From Rhodocyclales bacterium (GTDB lineage: Bacteria > Pseudomonadota > Gammaproteobacteria > Burkholderiales > Rhodocyclaceae), in assembly GCA_016235745.1 (NCBI GenBank), contig JACRJA010000017.1, positions 62,001-126,000 of the forward strand: DNA of 64,000 nucleotides, written 5' to 3'. Below the pieces are notes generated by a model that was not told the origin of the DNA, searched no databases, and saw only the letters and a program-made list of their open reading frames with translations. Position 1 is the first letter of the stretch. Each line of letters opens with the position of its first letter. Position numbers and translations under genes: made by a program. Below, one piece after another: positions 53,776 through 62,539 of the stretch.

Positions 53776-55113
53776 ATGAAGAGAGTGTACATCCGCACGT
53801 TCGGATGCCAGATGAACGAGTACGACACGGCCAAGATGTTCGACGTGCTCGCGGCGCGCTATGGCGCCGAACCCACCGACGATCCGCTCGAAGCCGACGT
53901 CATCCTCTTCAACACCTGCTCCGTGCGCGAAAAGGCGCAGGAGAAGGTCTTTCACGACCTGGGGCGGGTCAAGGAACTCAAGCGCCGCAAACCCGATCTC
54001 GTGATCGGCGTGGGCGGCTGCGTGGCGAGCCAGGAAGGGGAGGCCATCGTGCGCCGCGCCCCTTACGTCGACGTCGTCTTCGGACCGCAGACTCTGCACC
54101 GGCTGCCAGAGCTGATCGAAGCGCGTCGGCGCCAGGATCGGCCGCAGGTCGACATCTCTTTTCCCGAGATCGAAAAGTTCGATGCGCTGCCCGAGCCGCG
54201 AGTCGAAGGGGCGAGCGCCTTCGTTTCCATCATGGAAGGCTGCTCCAAGTACTGCTCTTTCTGCATCGTTCCGTATACGCGGGGCGAGGAGATCTCCCGT
54301 CCGCTCGAGGACGTGCTCGTCGAAGTGGCCCAACTCGCCGAACAGGGAGTCAAGGAGGTGACGCTGCTGGGGCAGAACGTCAACGCCTGGCGCGGGCGCA
54401 TCACGCGCCAGGGAGACGAAGTGGGCGACTTCGCTTTCCTGCTGGAGTGCGTGGCCGAGATCCCCGGCATCGAGCGCATCCGCTATACCACCTCGCATCC
54501 GCGCGAGATGACTTCGCGCCTGATCGCCGCCTACGAGAAGCTTCCCCAGCTCGTCAGTCACCTGCATCTGCCGGTGCAGTCCGGCTCCGACCGAGTGCTC
54601 GCGGCGATGAAACGCGGCTATACCGTGCTCGAATACAAATCCATCGTGCGGCGGCTGCGGGCGGTGCGTCCCGACCTGTCGCTGTCGTCCGACTTCATCG
54701 TCGGTTTTCCCGGCGAGACCGAGGCCGATTTCGAGAAGACCTTGCGCCTGGTCGAAGAGCTGCAGTTCGATCATTCCTTCAGCTTCGTCTATAGCGCCCG
54801 GCCCGGTACGCCCGCGGCCGAACTGCCCGATCCGGTACCGCAGCAGACCAAGCTCGCCTGGCTCGCCCGCCTGCAGGCGCAGCTCGAGGCACAGGAGCGC
54901 GCCTTCAGCGAGGCCATGGTGGGGCGCGTCGAGCGGGTGCTCGTCACGGGGCCTTCGAAGAAAGATCCGGCCTGGCTCGCCGGCCGTACCGAGAACAATC
55001 GGGTGGTCAATTTCCGCGGCGAACCCCGGCTGGTGGGGCAGTTCGTCGACGTGAAGATCACCGAGGCGCTGCCGCACAGCCTGCGCGGGGAGGTGTCCGT
55101 CCGTGCGTCCTGA
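53776..55113 (+). CDS. miaB: tRNA-2-methylthio-N6-dimethylallyladenosine synthase
   Basis: This is a 445-residue radical-SAM methylthiotransferase that adds the methylthio group at A37 of tRNAs. The UPF0004 cluster ligands are in [11 protein letters not shown] (about residues 6-16), [12 protein letters not shown] and [11 protein letters not shown]. The radical-SAM motif is [18 protein letters not shown] (about 154-171), and a TRAM domain with [11 protein letters not shown] ends the protein. The ATG at 53776 fits the family start [10 protein letters not shown]. It begins the run to phoH-like, ybeY, corC and lnt. Confidence 0.97.
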   Translation: MKRVYIRTFGCQMNEYDTAKMFDVLAARYGAEPTDDPLEADVILFNTCSVREKAQEKVFHDLGRVKELKRRKPDLVIGVGGCVASQEGEAIVRRAPYVDVVFGPQTLHRLPELIEARRRQDRPQVDISFPEIEKFDALPEPRVEGASAFVSIMEGCSKYCSFCIVPYTRGEEISRPLEDVLVEVAQLAEQGVKEVTLLGQNVNAWRGRITRQGDEVGDFAFLLECVAEIPGIERIRYTTSHPREMTSRLIAAYEKLPQLVSHLHLPVQSGSDRVLAAMKRGYTVLEYKSIVRRLRAVRPDLSLSSDFIVGFPGETEADFEKTLRLVEELQFDHSFSFVYSARPGTPAAELPDPVPQQTKLAWLARLQAQLEAQERAFSEAMVGRVERVLVTGPSKKDPAWLAGRTENNRVVNFRGEPRLVGQFVDVKITEALPHSLRGEVSVRAS

Positions 55114-56071
55114 GGTGCAATGGCTGGAGTGGCAAGCCGAGCCGCTCGACAACGCCCGGCTGGCGAACCTGTGCGGAGTGCTCGACGAGAACCTGCGCCA
55201 GATCGAATCGGCCTTCGACGTGACGATCGCGCGGCGCAGCGGCCACTTCACCCTGGCCGGCGCGCCGACGCAAGCGAGGCTCGCGCTCGACGTCCTGCAG
55301 CGGCTATGGGCCCGCGCCGGCCAAGAGCTCTCGCTCGACGACATCCAGCTCGGCGTGATCGAACGCCTGAGCGACGCGAACGAAGCGCGAGCCGAGGAAG
55401 GCGCGGTGCCGCAGCTGCGCACGCGCAAAGGGGCGATCGGCGGGCGCACGCCGCGCCAAGTGGCCTATCTGCGTGCGATCCAATCGCACGACATCACCTT
55501 CGGCATCGGTCCGGCGGGTACCGGCAAGACCTATCTCGCGGTGGCGGCGGCCGTCGACGCCTTCGAGCGCGAACAGGTCGAACGCATCGTGCTCACGCGC
55601 CCGGCGGTGGAAGCCGGCGAGCGTCTGGGGTTTTTGCCTGGCGATCTGGCGCAGAAAGTCGACCCCTACCTTCGTCCCCTGTACGACGCGCTCTACGACC
55701 TCTTCGGCTTCGAGCGCGTGGGCAAGCTCTTCGAGCGCGGCGCGATCGAGATCGCCCCGCTCGCCTTCATGCGCGGGCGCACGCTCAATCACTCGTTCAT
55801 CATTCTGGACGAGGCGCAGAACACCACCCCCGAGCAGATGAAGATGTTCCTGACGCGCATCGGCATCGGCTCCAAGGCGGTGATCACGGGCGATCTCACC
55901 CAGATCGACCTGCCGCGCGGCACCAAGAGCGGTCTGGCGCAGGCGCGCGAGGTGCTGGCCGAAGTGCGCGGCGTGGCCTTCACCCAGTTCCTCAAGGAAG
56001 ACGTGGTGCGCCACCCGCTGGTGGCGCGCATCGTCGAAGCCTATGACCGCCTCGAAGGAGCGCAAGGGTGA
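55103..56071 (+). CDS. ybeZ: PhoH-like ATPase (YbeZ)
   Basis: This is a 322-residue protein of the PhoH/PhoL family. An N-terminal KH-like segment (about residues 1-80) precedes the ATPase with Walker [21 protein letters not shown] (about 136-155), [18 protein letters not shown] (about 166-183), and Walker [21 protein letters not shown] (about 231-250). The GTG at 55103 overlaps miaB by 11 bases and has GGGGAGG upstream. The family works with YbeY in rRNA maturation and phosphate or heat stress; the precise reaction is not established. Confidence 0.94.
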   Translation: MRPEVQWLEWQAEPLDNARLANLCGVLDENLRQIESAFDVTIARRSGHFTLAGAPTQARLALDVLQRLWARAGQELSLDDIQLGVIERLSDANEARAEEGAVPQLRTRKGAIGGRTPRQVAYLRAIQSHDITFGIGPAGTGKTYLAVAAAVDAFEREQVERIVLTRPAVEAGERLGFLPGDLAQKVDPYLRPLYDALYDLFGFERVGKLFERGAIEIAPLAFMRGRTLNHSFIILDEAQNTTPEQMKMFLTRIGIGSKAVITGDLTQIDLPRGTKSGLAQAREVLAEVRGVAFTQFLKEDVVRHPLVARIVEAYDRLEGAQG

Positions 56072-56517
56072 AGCGTCTGCGCCTGAGCTATCAGCGGGCC
56101 TGCGCCGCCGAAGTCCCGCCGCGCGCCGCCGTGCTGCGCTGGGCGCGTGCCGCCTTATTGGAAGGAGAGGCCCAGGTGACGGTGCGTTTCGTCGACGCCG
56201 ACGAAGGACGTGAACTGAACCGGCGCTTCCGCGGCAAGGAGTACGCCACCAACGTGCTTTCTTTCGTCTATGATCTTCCCAAAGAAGCCGGCTTGATGGG
56301 GGATCTGGTCCTATGCGCGCCGGTGGTGGCGCGCGAGGCCGCGGAGCAGGGCAAGCCCCTGGCGGCGCATTACGCGCACCTGATCGTCCATGGTATGCTG
56401 CACTTGCAAGGCTACGACCACGAGGACGAAGCGCAGGCGTCCGAGATGGAGACGCTCGAGCGCGAGGTGCTCGGGCGGCTCGGTTTTCCCGACCCTTATG
56501 CTGACGAGGAGCGATGA
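56068..56517 (+). CDS. ybeY: Endoribonuclease YbeY
   Basis: This is a 149-residue metal-dependent RNase that takes part in 16S rRNA 3'-end maturation and ribosome quality control. The zinc site [19 protein letters not shown] (about residues 109-127, three His) is complete, and [19 protein letters not shown] (about 50-68) is the other signature. The GTG at 56068 overlaps the ybeZ stop by 4 bases and its own stop overlaps corC by 4 bases. Confidence 0.97.
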   Translation: MKRLRLSYQRACAAEVPPRAAVLRWARAALLEGEAQVTVRFVDADEGRELNRRFRGKEYATNVLSFVYDLPKEAGLMGDLVLCAPVVAREAAEQGKPLAAHYAHLIVHGMLHLQGYDHEDEAQASEMETLEREVLGRLGFPDPYADEER

Positions 56518-57365
56518 AAGACGAGGAACCTTCCCCCCGTAACTGGTGGGACCGACTGACCGCGTTCTGGTCGCGCGAACCGGAGACGCGCGAGGAACTG
56601 CTGGAAGTGCTGCGCTCGGCCTGTGAGCGCAATCTGTTCGATGCCGAGGCGTTGTCCATCATCGAAGGCGCCTTGGCGACCTCCGAGATGCGCGTGCGCG
56701 ACGTGATGGTGCCGCGCAGCCAGATGGACGTGATCCGCATCGACGACCCGATCGAGGAGATCGCGCGTTTCGTAGCCGAGACCAATCATTCGCGTTTTCC
56801 GGCGATCGGCGAGAGCAAGGACGACATCGTCGGCATTTTTCTTGCCAAGGATCTGATCCGCTACTTCGCCGGTTTCCCCTTCGATCTGCGCGACAGCCTG
56901 CGCCCGGCCGTGTTCGTGCCGGAATCCAAACGGCTGGACCTTTTGCTGCGTGAATTCCGCCGCCGGCGCAACCACATGGCCATCGTCGCCGACGAATACG
57001 GCGGGGTGAGCGGCCTGGTGACGATCGAGGACGTGCTCGAGCAGATCGTCGGCGAGATCGAAGACGAATACGACTTCGACGAGCCGGAAGACGCCATCCG
57101 GCTCGAAGCCGACGGCAGCTACCGCATCAAGGCGACGATGGAGCTCATCGACTTCAACGAGGCCTTCGGGACCGAATTCTCTGACGAAGAGAGTGACACC
57201 ATCGGCGGGCTCGTGATCCACCGGCTCGGGCGCTTGCCGCAGCGCGGCGAGCGTGTCGAGATCGACGGCTGGACTTTCGAGGTGCTGCGCGCCGATAGCC
57301 GCCGGCTGCACTGGCTGCGCGTGCACCCGCCGGCCACATTGGACGGAGAGGCGAGCGCAGGGTGA
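56514..57365 (+). CDS. corC: CorC/HlyC-type CBS-domain protein
   Basis: This is a 283-residue soluble protein with two CBS domains, [20 protein letters not shown] (about residues 62-81) and [20 protein letters not shown] (about 155-174), followed by a transporter-associated CorC_HlyC domain ending [12 protein letters not shown]. It lacks the DUF21 membrane domain, so it is the short CorC form linked to Mg2+/Co2+ efflux and heat or antibiotic tolerance in other bacteria. It is coupled to ybeY and lnt by 4-base overlaps. Confidence 0.94.
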   Translation: MKDEEPSPRNWWDRLTAFWSREPETREELLEVLRSACERNLFDAEALSIIEGALATSEMRVRDVMVPRSQMDVIRIDDPIEEIARFVAETNHSRFPAIGESKDDIVGIFLAKDLIRYFAGFPFDLRDSLRPAVFVPESKRLDLLLREFRRRRNHMAIVADEYGGVSGLVTIEDVLEQIVGEIEDEYDFDEPEDAIRLEADGSYRIKATMELIDFNEAFGTEFSDEESDTIGGLVIHRLGRLPQRGERVEIDGWTFEVLRADSRRLHWLRVHPPATLDGEASAG

Positions 57366-58885
57366 GGATGGCCGCCTGGCTGCCGCCTCTGGCCCTGCGC
57401 GGCCGCGCTCTGCCGCCTTGGGCCGGGGGAATCCTGCTTGCCGCTGCCGGAGCGAGCGCCACTTGGGCGTTTGCTCCGACGGAAGCGTTCTGGTACTTGC
57501 CCGTTGCACTCATGGCGTTTTTTCTCGCGCTTGTCCAGGCGAGTCCGCGGCAGGCCATGTTTGCGGCCTTTCTCTGGGCCTGGCCTTATTTCCTCGTGGG
57601 AGTAGGGTGGCTGTCGGTGGCGCTCGCGCGCTACGGCGGGCTGCCCTGGCCGGCCGCCTGGGCGGCGGTAGCGCTCTTCGCCGCCTATCTCGCCGCATGG
57701 TGGGCCTTGGCGGCGGGTGTGGCCGTGCGCTGGTCTCCCTCAGGAAGCCCTTTTCGCCGGGCGCTCTTTACGGCGGCAGTCTTCACTGCAGCTGAATGGG
57801 CGCGCGGCTGGGTCTTCACCGGGTTTCCCTGGCTCACTCCCGGCCTGAGCCAGACGCCGCCCAGCCCCTTGGCAGGATTTTATCCGCTCGTCGGGGCGCA
57901 GGGGGTGGGTTTCCTTCTCTTCGCCTTTGCCGGGCTCATCGCCTTTGGCCTGTCCTGGCGGCGCTGGCTGCCGTTTCTTGCCCTCGCCCTTGCGCTCGGC
58001 GGCGCCCTGCGCAGCGTGGAATGGTCCAAGCCGGTGGGCGCACCGCTTGCGGTGAGCCTGGTGCAGCCGGCGATTCCCCAGGATCAGAAATGGGACGGGG
58101 CGCTGCTAGGGCGCCACCTCTGGCGCCAGGCCGAGCTGCTCGCCCAGACGCACGGCACGCTGGTAGTGCTGCCTGAGACCTCTCTGCCGCTGCTCGAATC
58201 CCAGATCCCCGAGGAGTGGCGCAAGCTCGTGGCGCAGGTCTTGGGCGAGGATCGCACCGTGCTCTATGGCGCGTTTACGCACGATGCGGCAGGGGTCATC
58301 CACAATTCGGCGGTGGCTCAGGGCAAGGTCGCGCCTTTTTCCTATCACAAACGCCACCTCGTGCCGTTTGGCGAATACTCGCCGCCGCTCTTCGGCTGGT
58401 TTTTCCGCGCCCTGTCGATTCCCATGTCGGATCAGGGGCCCGGTGCTCCCCGGCAAGCCTTGTTGCGCATCGGCGAGAGCGCGGCGGCGGTCAATATCTG
58501 CTATGAGAGCGCCTTCGCCGACCTGATCGCCGGGGACGTGCGCGCCGGTGCCACCTGGCTGCTCAATCTCTCCAATCTCGCCTGGTACGACCACAGTGCA
58601 GCGCAAGCTCAGCATGCGCAGATCGGCCGGGTACGGGCGCTGGAGAGCGCTCGCCCCTGGATTCAGGCAACGAACACGGGCGTGAGCGTGGGGTTCGACG
58701 CCGATGGCCGGGTGCTCGCGGCTTTGTCCGAATGGCGCGAAGGCACGTTGGACCTGGCGGTGCAGGGCAGGGAAGGTCTCACCCCCTTCGTGCGTCTTGG
58801 CGGAGAAGCGCCGCTCGTATTGGCCGTGTTGATCGTGGCGGTGCTCGGGGCGCGGCGCTTCCGGCGGAAAACGCCCTCGGTTTGA
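57362..58885 (+). CDS. lnt: Apolipoprotein N-acyltransferase
   Basis: This is a 507-residue inner-membrane enzyme that adds the third acyl chain to lipoproteins. Seven or so hydrophobic helices are followed by a periplasmic nitrilase domain whose triad is Glu in LPETSLPLLESQIP (about residues 268-281), Lys in YHKRHLVPFGEYSPP (about 328-342), and Cys in VNICYESAFADLIAG (about 377-391). The last helix is LVLAVLIVAVLGARRF. The GTG at 57362 overlaps the corC stop. It ends the miaB-lnt run; glyQS, which often follows in betaproteobacteria, is replaced here by an AT-rich accessory patch. Confidence 0.96.
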   Translation: MRMAAWLPPLALRGRALPPWAGGILLAAAGASATWAFAPTEAFWYLPVALMAFFLALVQASPRQAMFAAFLWAWPYFLVGVGWLSVALARYGGLPWPAAWAAVALFAAYLAAWWALAAGVAVRWSPSGSPFRRALFTAAVFTAAEWARGWVFTGFPWLTPGLSQTPPSPLAGFYPLVGAQGVGFLLFAFAGLIAFGLSWRRWLPFLALALALGGALRSVEWSKPVGAPLAVSLVQPAIPQDQKWDGALLGRHLWRQAELLAQTHGTLVVLPETSLPLLESQIPEEWRKLVAQVLGEDRTVLYGAFTHDAAGVIHNSAVAQGKVAPFSYHKRHLVPFGEYSPPLFGWFFRALSIPMSDQGPGAPRQALLRIGESAAAVNICYESAFADLIAGDVRAGATWLLNLSNLAWYDHSAAQAQHAQIGRVRALESARPWIQATNTGVSVGFDADGRVLAALSEWREGTLDLAVQGREGLTPFVRLGGEAPLVLAVLIVAVLGARRFRRKTPSV

Positions 58886-59100
58886 GAATCGAGGCTTGCC
58901 CCAAGTGGTGATTCCTCCCCACGAGCAAAATTTCAATTTACGGACCAAGCTTGAAAAAGCTTCCAACCTATCCTACCTAACTACTTCACTTCTATAGGCA
59001 AAAAGAACTTTAGGAAAAATCGGTGATCTTAGTTGGTAAATTGAAATCCATGTTAAGCTATATTCGTACGAGAAATTCATGTCCTGTAGAGTAGGGTACC
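58886..59100. other. AT-rich intergenic segment with repeats
   Basis: These 215 bases are markedly A+T-rich compared with lnt and hold no gene. They contain the inverted pair ATTTCAATTTAC (58930-58941) and GTAAATTGAAAT (59036-59047). A longer 19-base version (58927-58945) matches 60970-60987 in reverse with a one-base indel. The segment marks the left edge of a small accessory patch. Confidence 0.6.
58927..58945 (-). repeat. Left copy of inverted repeat bounding the accessory patch
   Basis: Read on the minus strand it is GTCCGTAAATTGAAATTTT, matching 60970-60987 with one indel. It begins 41 bases after the lnt stop. Confidence 0.6.
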
Positions 59101-60093
59101 ATGAGAAAAACGGCCCCCGTTGCATTTCCTGCGCGTAATGGTACTTTTTGGCCGGCGGACGACTTGCGCTCGTGGCGAGAAGCTCCGCGTGAGAGTTTCC
59201 TGGATTGGCTATCGCAACAACGCGTAGTCCATGACCGGCAGTTTCGGCGCAGCTCGATGAAAACCTATGTGGCGATTTTTTCTTGGTGGCTCGATGCGCT
59301 CGAAAGGGAAGGGGTCGGCCTGCTCGAAGCCTCGCCCAAAGATGGAGCAAACATCTTTGCCGCCCATGAGCTCGAACCTGTGTCACGCCGCCGTTATCTC
59401 CAGCTGCTCGATCGCGTGTATCGTCATCTATCGCGTATCGGCTGGTCAGGAGCGCATCCTTTGCGCGGGGAGCTCGCGAAAGAGAAAATCCTGGATCCCG
59501 AAGATCCCGAAAATTTGCATGAAGCGGAGCTTGCCACCGTCGTCGATCGGCTCGAAGCCTTGCCGGGCTGGCGAGGCAAGAGGGATCGGGCAGCGGCAGG
59601 TTTGCTGCTGGGCGCCGGTTTGCGGGCCAATGAATTGATCGGGCTTCGCGTGGGAGACATTTCGCCTCTCTACGAGATCGAGGTGCGCCCAAACAGCGTC
59701 CACAGGGCGCATCGGACGCTCATCTTGCCGGAAGGTCCCTGGCGCGCCTGGATCGATGCCTGGCAGTACGAGCGCAAGGCTTCATCCATCCCCGGCGACG
59801 TCTTTTGTCCCGCTACGCGGCGAGGTTCTGCTTTTTCCCTATCGGGGCTTTTTCGCCGCGTCAATCTCTGGCTTGGTCCTTTAGTGGAAGCACACGGACA
59901 GACGGGGCCGAACCTCTTGCGCAACACTTTCGCGCGTTTGGCCCTGACCTGCGGCCGCTATAGTCTCGAAGAGGTGCAGGAGTTCCTCGGTCATGAAGAA
60001 CAGCGCGCTACCTTGCGCCATGTCGCGGCGCTGGGCAAGAAAGCCCGTCTGGCGGGCGCGCCCGTGCCCGAAGTGCTCTTCCTCTCTCCCTGA
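59101..60093 (+). CDS. Tyrosine-recombinase-like protein with altered catalytic residues
   Basis: This is a 330-residue protein with the layout of a phage-type integrase: a SAM-like core-binding domain (about residues 25-125, with RRSSMKTYVAIFSWWLDAL and VSRRRYLQLLDRVYRHL) and a catalytic domain with the first Arg in LLGAGLRANELIGLRVGD (about 175-192). Box II reads NLLRNTFARLAL, with N where HxxR has His. In LGHEEQRATLRHVAAL the tyrosine position (ninth after LGH) is His. It may therefore be inactive in strand cleavage or use another residue. It sits alone between lnt and creA. Confidence 0.75.
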   Translation: MRKTAPVAFPARNGTFWPADDLRSWREAPRESFLDWLSQQRVVHDRQFRRSSMKTYVAIFSWWLDALEREGVGLLEASPKDGANIFAAHELEPVSRRRYLQLLDRVYRHLSRIGWSGAHPLRGELAKEKILDPEDPENLHEAELATVVDRLEALPGWRGKRDRAAAGLLLGAGLRANELIGLRVGDISPLYEIEVRPNSVHRAHRTLILPEGPWRAWIDAWQYERKASSIPGDVFCPATRRGSAFSLSGLFRRVNLWLGPLVEAHGQTGPNLLRNTFARLALTCGRYSLEEVQEFLGHEEQRATLRHVAALGKKARLAGAPVPEVLFLSP

Positions 60094-60140
60094 AGTAAAA
60101 TCGTGATAATTTGTATTATGTAAAATAACCTTGGAAGCCC

Positions 60141-60614
60141 ATGATGAACCTTAAGTCGGTTGCTGTTTTCGTAGTCTGCCTATTCGGCGGCACCCTGCTC
60201 GCCAAGGCGGAGGAAATCGGTTGCGTCACCACCGCATGGAAGCTCATCGGCGCGAACCACAAGGTCTGCGTTGAGGCATTCAAAGATCCCAAGGTGCCAG
60301 GGGTCACCTGCCACGTCAGCCAGGCCAGGACGGGAGGCATTTCGGGAGCCTTCGGTGTGGCACAAGACCCATCGCAGTTTTCCCCGGCCTGCCGGCAGAC
60401 CGGTCCGATCGTCTTGCCGGCGCGTCTGCCCAAAGAAGAAACGGTGTTTTCCGAAGATACTTCGCTTCTCTTCAAAGAGACGCGAGTGGTTCGTCTTTGG
60501 GATGAAAAGAACAATACCCTAGTATATCTTGCGATCAGCCGAAGGGTCATCGAAGGTTCGCCTTTCAACAGCCTATCGACGGTACCCGTGATGCCATGGG
60601 GAAGTTCGCGCTAG
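60141..60614 (+). CDS. creA: CreA family protein
   Basis: This is a 157-residue exported protein. A signal peptide (VFVVCLFGGTLLAKA, cleavage before EEIG) is followed by a close match to E. coli CreA as I recall it: EEIGCVTTAWKLIGANHKVC, VTCHVSQARTGGISG, SLLFKETRVVRLWDEKNN and the ending EGSPFNSLSTVPVMPW. The molecular function of CreA is unknown; it is periplasmic. Tandem ATG codons at 60141 and 60144 leave a one-residue doubt. It is preceded by a short AT-rich gap. Confidence 0.9.
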   Translation: MMNLKSVAVFVVCLFGGTLLAKAEEIGCVTTAWKLIGANHKVCVEAFKDPKVPGVTCHVSQARTGGISGAFGVAQDPSQFSPACRQTGPIVLPARLPKEETVFSEDTSLLFKETRVVRLWDEKNNTLVYLAISRRVIEGSPFNSLSTVPVMPWGSSR

Positions 60615-60656
60615 CTTGCATACACTCTCAACGGGTTTCGATAAGGAAGGATGCCC

Positions 60657-60947
60657 ATGCGACCGTCTGTTGCGCTTGAAATGAAGCGAAGCGCGGTGCG
60701 TGAAGCGGTAGGCCGCTTCCGCGCCGCGAACCCGCGCGTCTTCGGTTCGGTGCTGCATGGCACCGACCGTGATGGCAGCGACCTCGATCTGCTGGTCGAT
60801 GCGCTGCCTGGTGCAACGCTATTCGATCTTGGTGGCCTGCAAGACGAACTGGAATCTCTGCTCGGTCTGCACGTCGATCTGCTAACCCCCGGCGACCTGC
60901 CGCCGAAGTTCCGGGCCAAGGTGCTCGCGGAGGCGCAACCGGTATGA
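60657..60947 (+). CDS. Orphan minimal nucleotidyltransferase (MntA-like)
   Basis: This is a 96-residue pol-beta-fold protein with FGSVLHGTDRDGSDLDLLVD (about residues 30-49; GS, ten residues, DxD) and a third Asp in LHVDLLTPGDLP. AAGGAAGG at 60643-60650 favours the ATG at 60657 over 60651. It is normally paired with a HepT-like HEPN/DUF86 toxin. Here the partner starts with a 4-base overlap at 60944 but stops after five codons, so the antitoxin-like gene has lost its toxin. Confidence 0.88.
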   Translation: MRPSVALEMKRSAVREAVGRFRAANPRVFGSVLHGTDRDGSDLDLLVDALPGATLFDLGGLQDELESLLGLHVDLLTPGDLPPKFRAKVLAEAQPV

Positions 60948-60961
60948 GCGAGAACCACTGA
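60944..60961 (+). pseudogene. Truncated HepT-like (DUF86) gene, start only
   Basis: ATG at 60944 overlaps the MntA stop as in intact MntA-HepT pairs, reads MSENH, and hits TGA at 60959-60961. Nothing resembling a HEPN domain follows in any frame. The break coincides with the 18-base repeat at 60970-60987. Confidence 0.5.
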
Positions 60962-60969
60962 CTGGCGTA

Positions 60970-60987
60970 GTCCGTAAATTGAATTTT
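60970..60987 (+). repeat. Right copy of inverted repeat bounding the accessory patch
   Basis: GTCCGTAAATTGAATTTT matches the reverse complement of 58927-58945 except for one missing A. The two copies enclose the recombinase-like gene, creA and the orphan MntA gene. Confidence 0.6.
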
Positions 60988-61009
60988 CTGTGCTTTCGTA
61001 CCCGCGGGC

Positions 61010-61143
61010 GCCGCGAACAAACGTCGCAATCGGCTGCAGGACAAGGCGCACGGAGCGCAGGAGACGAGACCTATGAAAAGATAGACGAGCCGGCGAGCAC
61101 CGCGCAACGCCGCCATGCGGCCGCGCGGTAGATGGTTCGCGAC
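61010..61143 (-). repeat. 134-bp palindromic dispersed element, copy B
   Basis: It is bounded by GCCGCGAAC (61010-61018) and GTTCGCGAC (61135-61143; one mismatch in the inverted repeat). Its interior matches copy A at 26804-26938 in inverted orientation, with about 19 differences over 114 bases by eye, and it keeps the central CTATC/ATAG hairpin. It lies between the truncated HepT start and metY, in a gap of 270 bases that otherwise shows only a possible TATATT -10 box near 61197. Confidence 0.8.
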
Positions 61144-61231
61144 GCCCACGAATAACGACATTCCTTCCCTGCCCTGTTTAGCCCTGCCCGCCGTGCTATA
61201 TTTTCGCAACTCATCCGACAGGAGCCCTTCC

Positions 61232-62503
61232 ATGCGCATCGAGACGATCGCCATCCACGGCGGCTATACGCCCGACCCGACCACCAAGGCCGTGGCGGTG
61301 CCCATCTACCAGACCACGTCCTACGCCTTCGACGACACCCAGCACGGCGCCGACCTGTTCGATCTCAAGGTGCCGGGCAACATCTATACCCGCATGATGA
61401 ACCCGACCTGCGACGTGCTGGAAAAGCGCGTCGCGGCCATGGAAGGCGGCATCGCGGGTCTGGCGCTCGCCTCGGGCATGGCCGCCATCACCTACGCCAT
61501 CCAGACGATTGCCGAAGCCGGGGACAACATCGTGAGCTCCGCCACCCTCTATGGCGGCACCTACAACCTCTTCGCCCATACCCTGCCCAAATACGGCATC
61601 GAGGTGCGCTTTGCCGACCACCGCGACCCCGCCTCCTTCGCGCGACTCATCGACGGCAAGACCAAGGCGATCTTCTGCGAATCGATCGGCAATCCCTTGG
61701 GCAACATCACCGACTTCGAGCGGCTGGCGGCGATCGCCCACGAGCATGGGCTGCCGCTCATCGTCGACAACACCGTCCCCTCCCCTTACCTGTGCCGCCC
61801 TTTCGAGCACGGCGCCGACATCGTGGTGCACTCCCTCACCAAGTACCTCGGCGGGCACGGCACCTCCATCGGTGGGATCATCGTCGACAGCGGCAAGTTT
61901 CCCTGGGCCGAACAGGCAGCGCGCTTTCGCGTGCTCGTCGAACCCGACCCGTCGTATCACGGCGTGAGCTACACGGAAACGTTTGGCGCAGCCGCCTACA
62001 TCGCCCGCGCCCGCGTGGTGCCGCTGCGCAACATGGGGGCGGCGCTGAGCCCCTTCAACGCCTTTCTCATCCTGCAAGGAATCGAAACCCTGCCGCTGCG
62101 TATGGAACGCATCTGCGACAATGCCGTGCGCATCGCCCACTTCCTGCGCACCCACGCCAAAGTGGGCTGGGTCAACTATGCCGGCCTGCCCGACCACCCC
62201 GATCACGCGCTGGTGCAGAAATACCTCGGCGGCCGCGCTTCCGGCATCCTCACGTTTGGCGTCAAGGGAGGCCGTGAGGCCGGGGCGCGCTTCCAGGACG
62301 CCCTCAAGCTGGTGACGCGGCTCGTGAACATCGGCGACGCGAAGACGCTCGCCTGCCACCCCGCCTCCACCACCCACCGGCAGCTGAGCAAGGAAGAGCT
62401 GGAGAAAGCCGGCGTGAGCGAAGACATGATCCGCCTGTCGGTGGGCATCGAGCACGTCGACGACCTGATCGAAGATCTCGACCAGGCCCTCGCCGCTGCC
62501 TGA
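61232..62503 (+). CDS. metY: O-acetylhomoserine sulfhydrylase / aminocarboxypropyltransferase
   Basis: This is a 423-residue PLP enzyme that makes homocysteine (or cysteine) from O-acetylhomoserine and sulfide. It starts [20 protein letters not shown] and carries the PLP-binding Lys in [17 protein letters not shown] (about residues 203-219), the phosphate-binding [11 protein letters not shown] region (about 79-89), and the C-terminal [13 protein letters not shown] with the substrate Arg region. CAGGAG lies 6-7 bases before the ATG at 61232; an earlier in-frame start at 61115 would lie inside a repeat. No SAM riboswitch is evident upstream. Confidence 0.94.
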   Translation: MRIETIAIHGGYTPDPTTKAVAVPIYQTTSYAFDDTQHGADLFDLKVPGNIYTRMMNPTCDVLEKRVAAMEGGIAGLALASGMAAITYAIQTIAEAGDNIVSSATLYGGTYNLFAHTLPKYGIEVRFADHRDPASFARLIDGKTKAIFCESIGNPLGNITDFERLAAIAHEHGLPLIVDNTVPSPYLCRPFEHGADIVVHSLTKYLGGHGTSIGGIIVDSGKFPWAEQAARFRVLVEPDPSYHGVSYTETFGAAAYIARARVVPLRNMGAALSPFNAFLILQGIETLPLRMERICDNAVRIAHFLRTHAKVGWVNYAGLPDHPDHALVQKYLGGRASGILTFGVKGGREAGARFQDALKLVTRLVNIGDAKTLACHPASTTHRQLSKEELEKAGVSEDMIRLSVGIEHVDDLIEDLDQALAAA

Positions 62504-62511
62504 TTCCCCTG

Positions 62512-62535
62512 CCCCGGCCCCTGTGTGGGTCGGGG
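62512..62535. terminator. Possible terminator between convergent metY and ugd
   Basis: A 9-bp stem CCCCGGCCC/GGGTCGGGG (one G-U pair) with a 6-base loop occupies the 36-base gap between the two convergent genes. No T-run follows on either side. Confidence 0.4.
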
Positions 62536-62539
62536 TCAG

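Noticed and set aside
58946..58963. AAGCTT-GAAA-AAGCTT hairpin as the lnt terminator
   Set aside because: The stem is only 6 A+T-rich pairs and lacks a T-run.
61144..61231. SAM or other riboswitch ahead of metY
   Set aside because: The leader after the repeat is under 90 bases and shows no recognisable aptamer core; only a TATATT box and a ribosome-binding site are visible.
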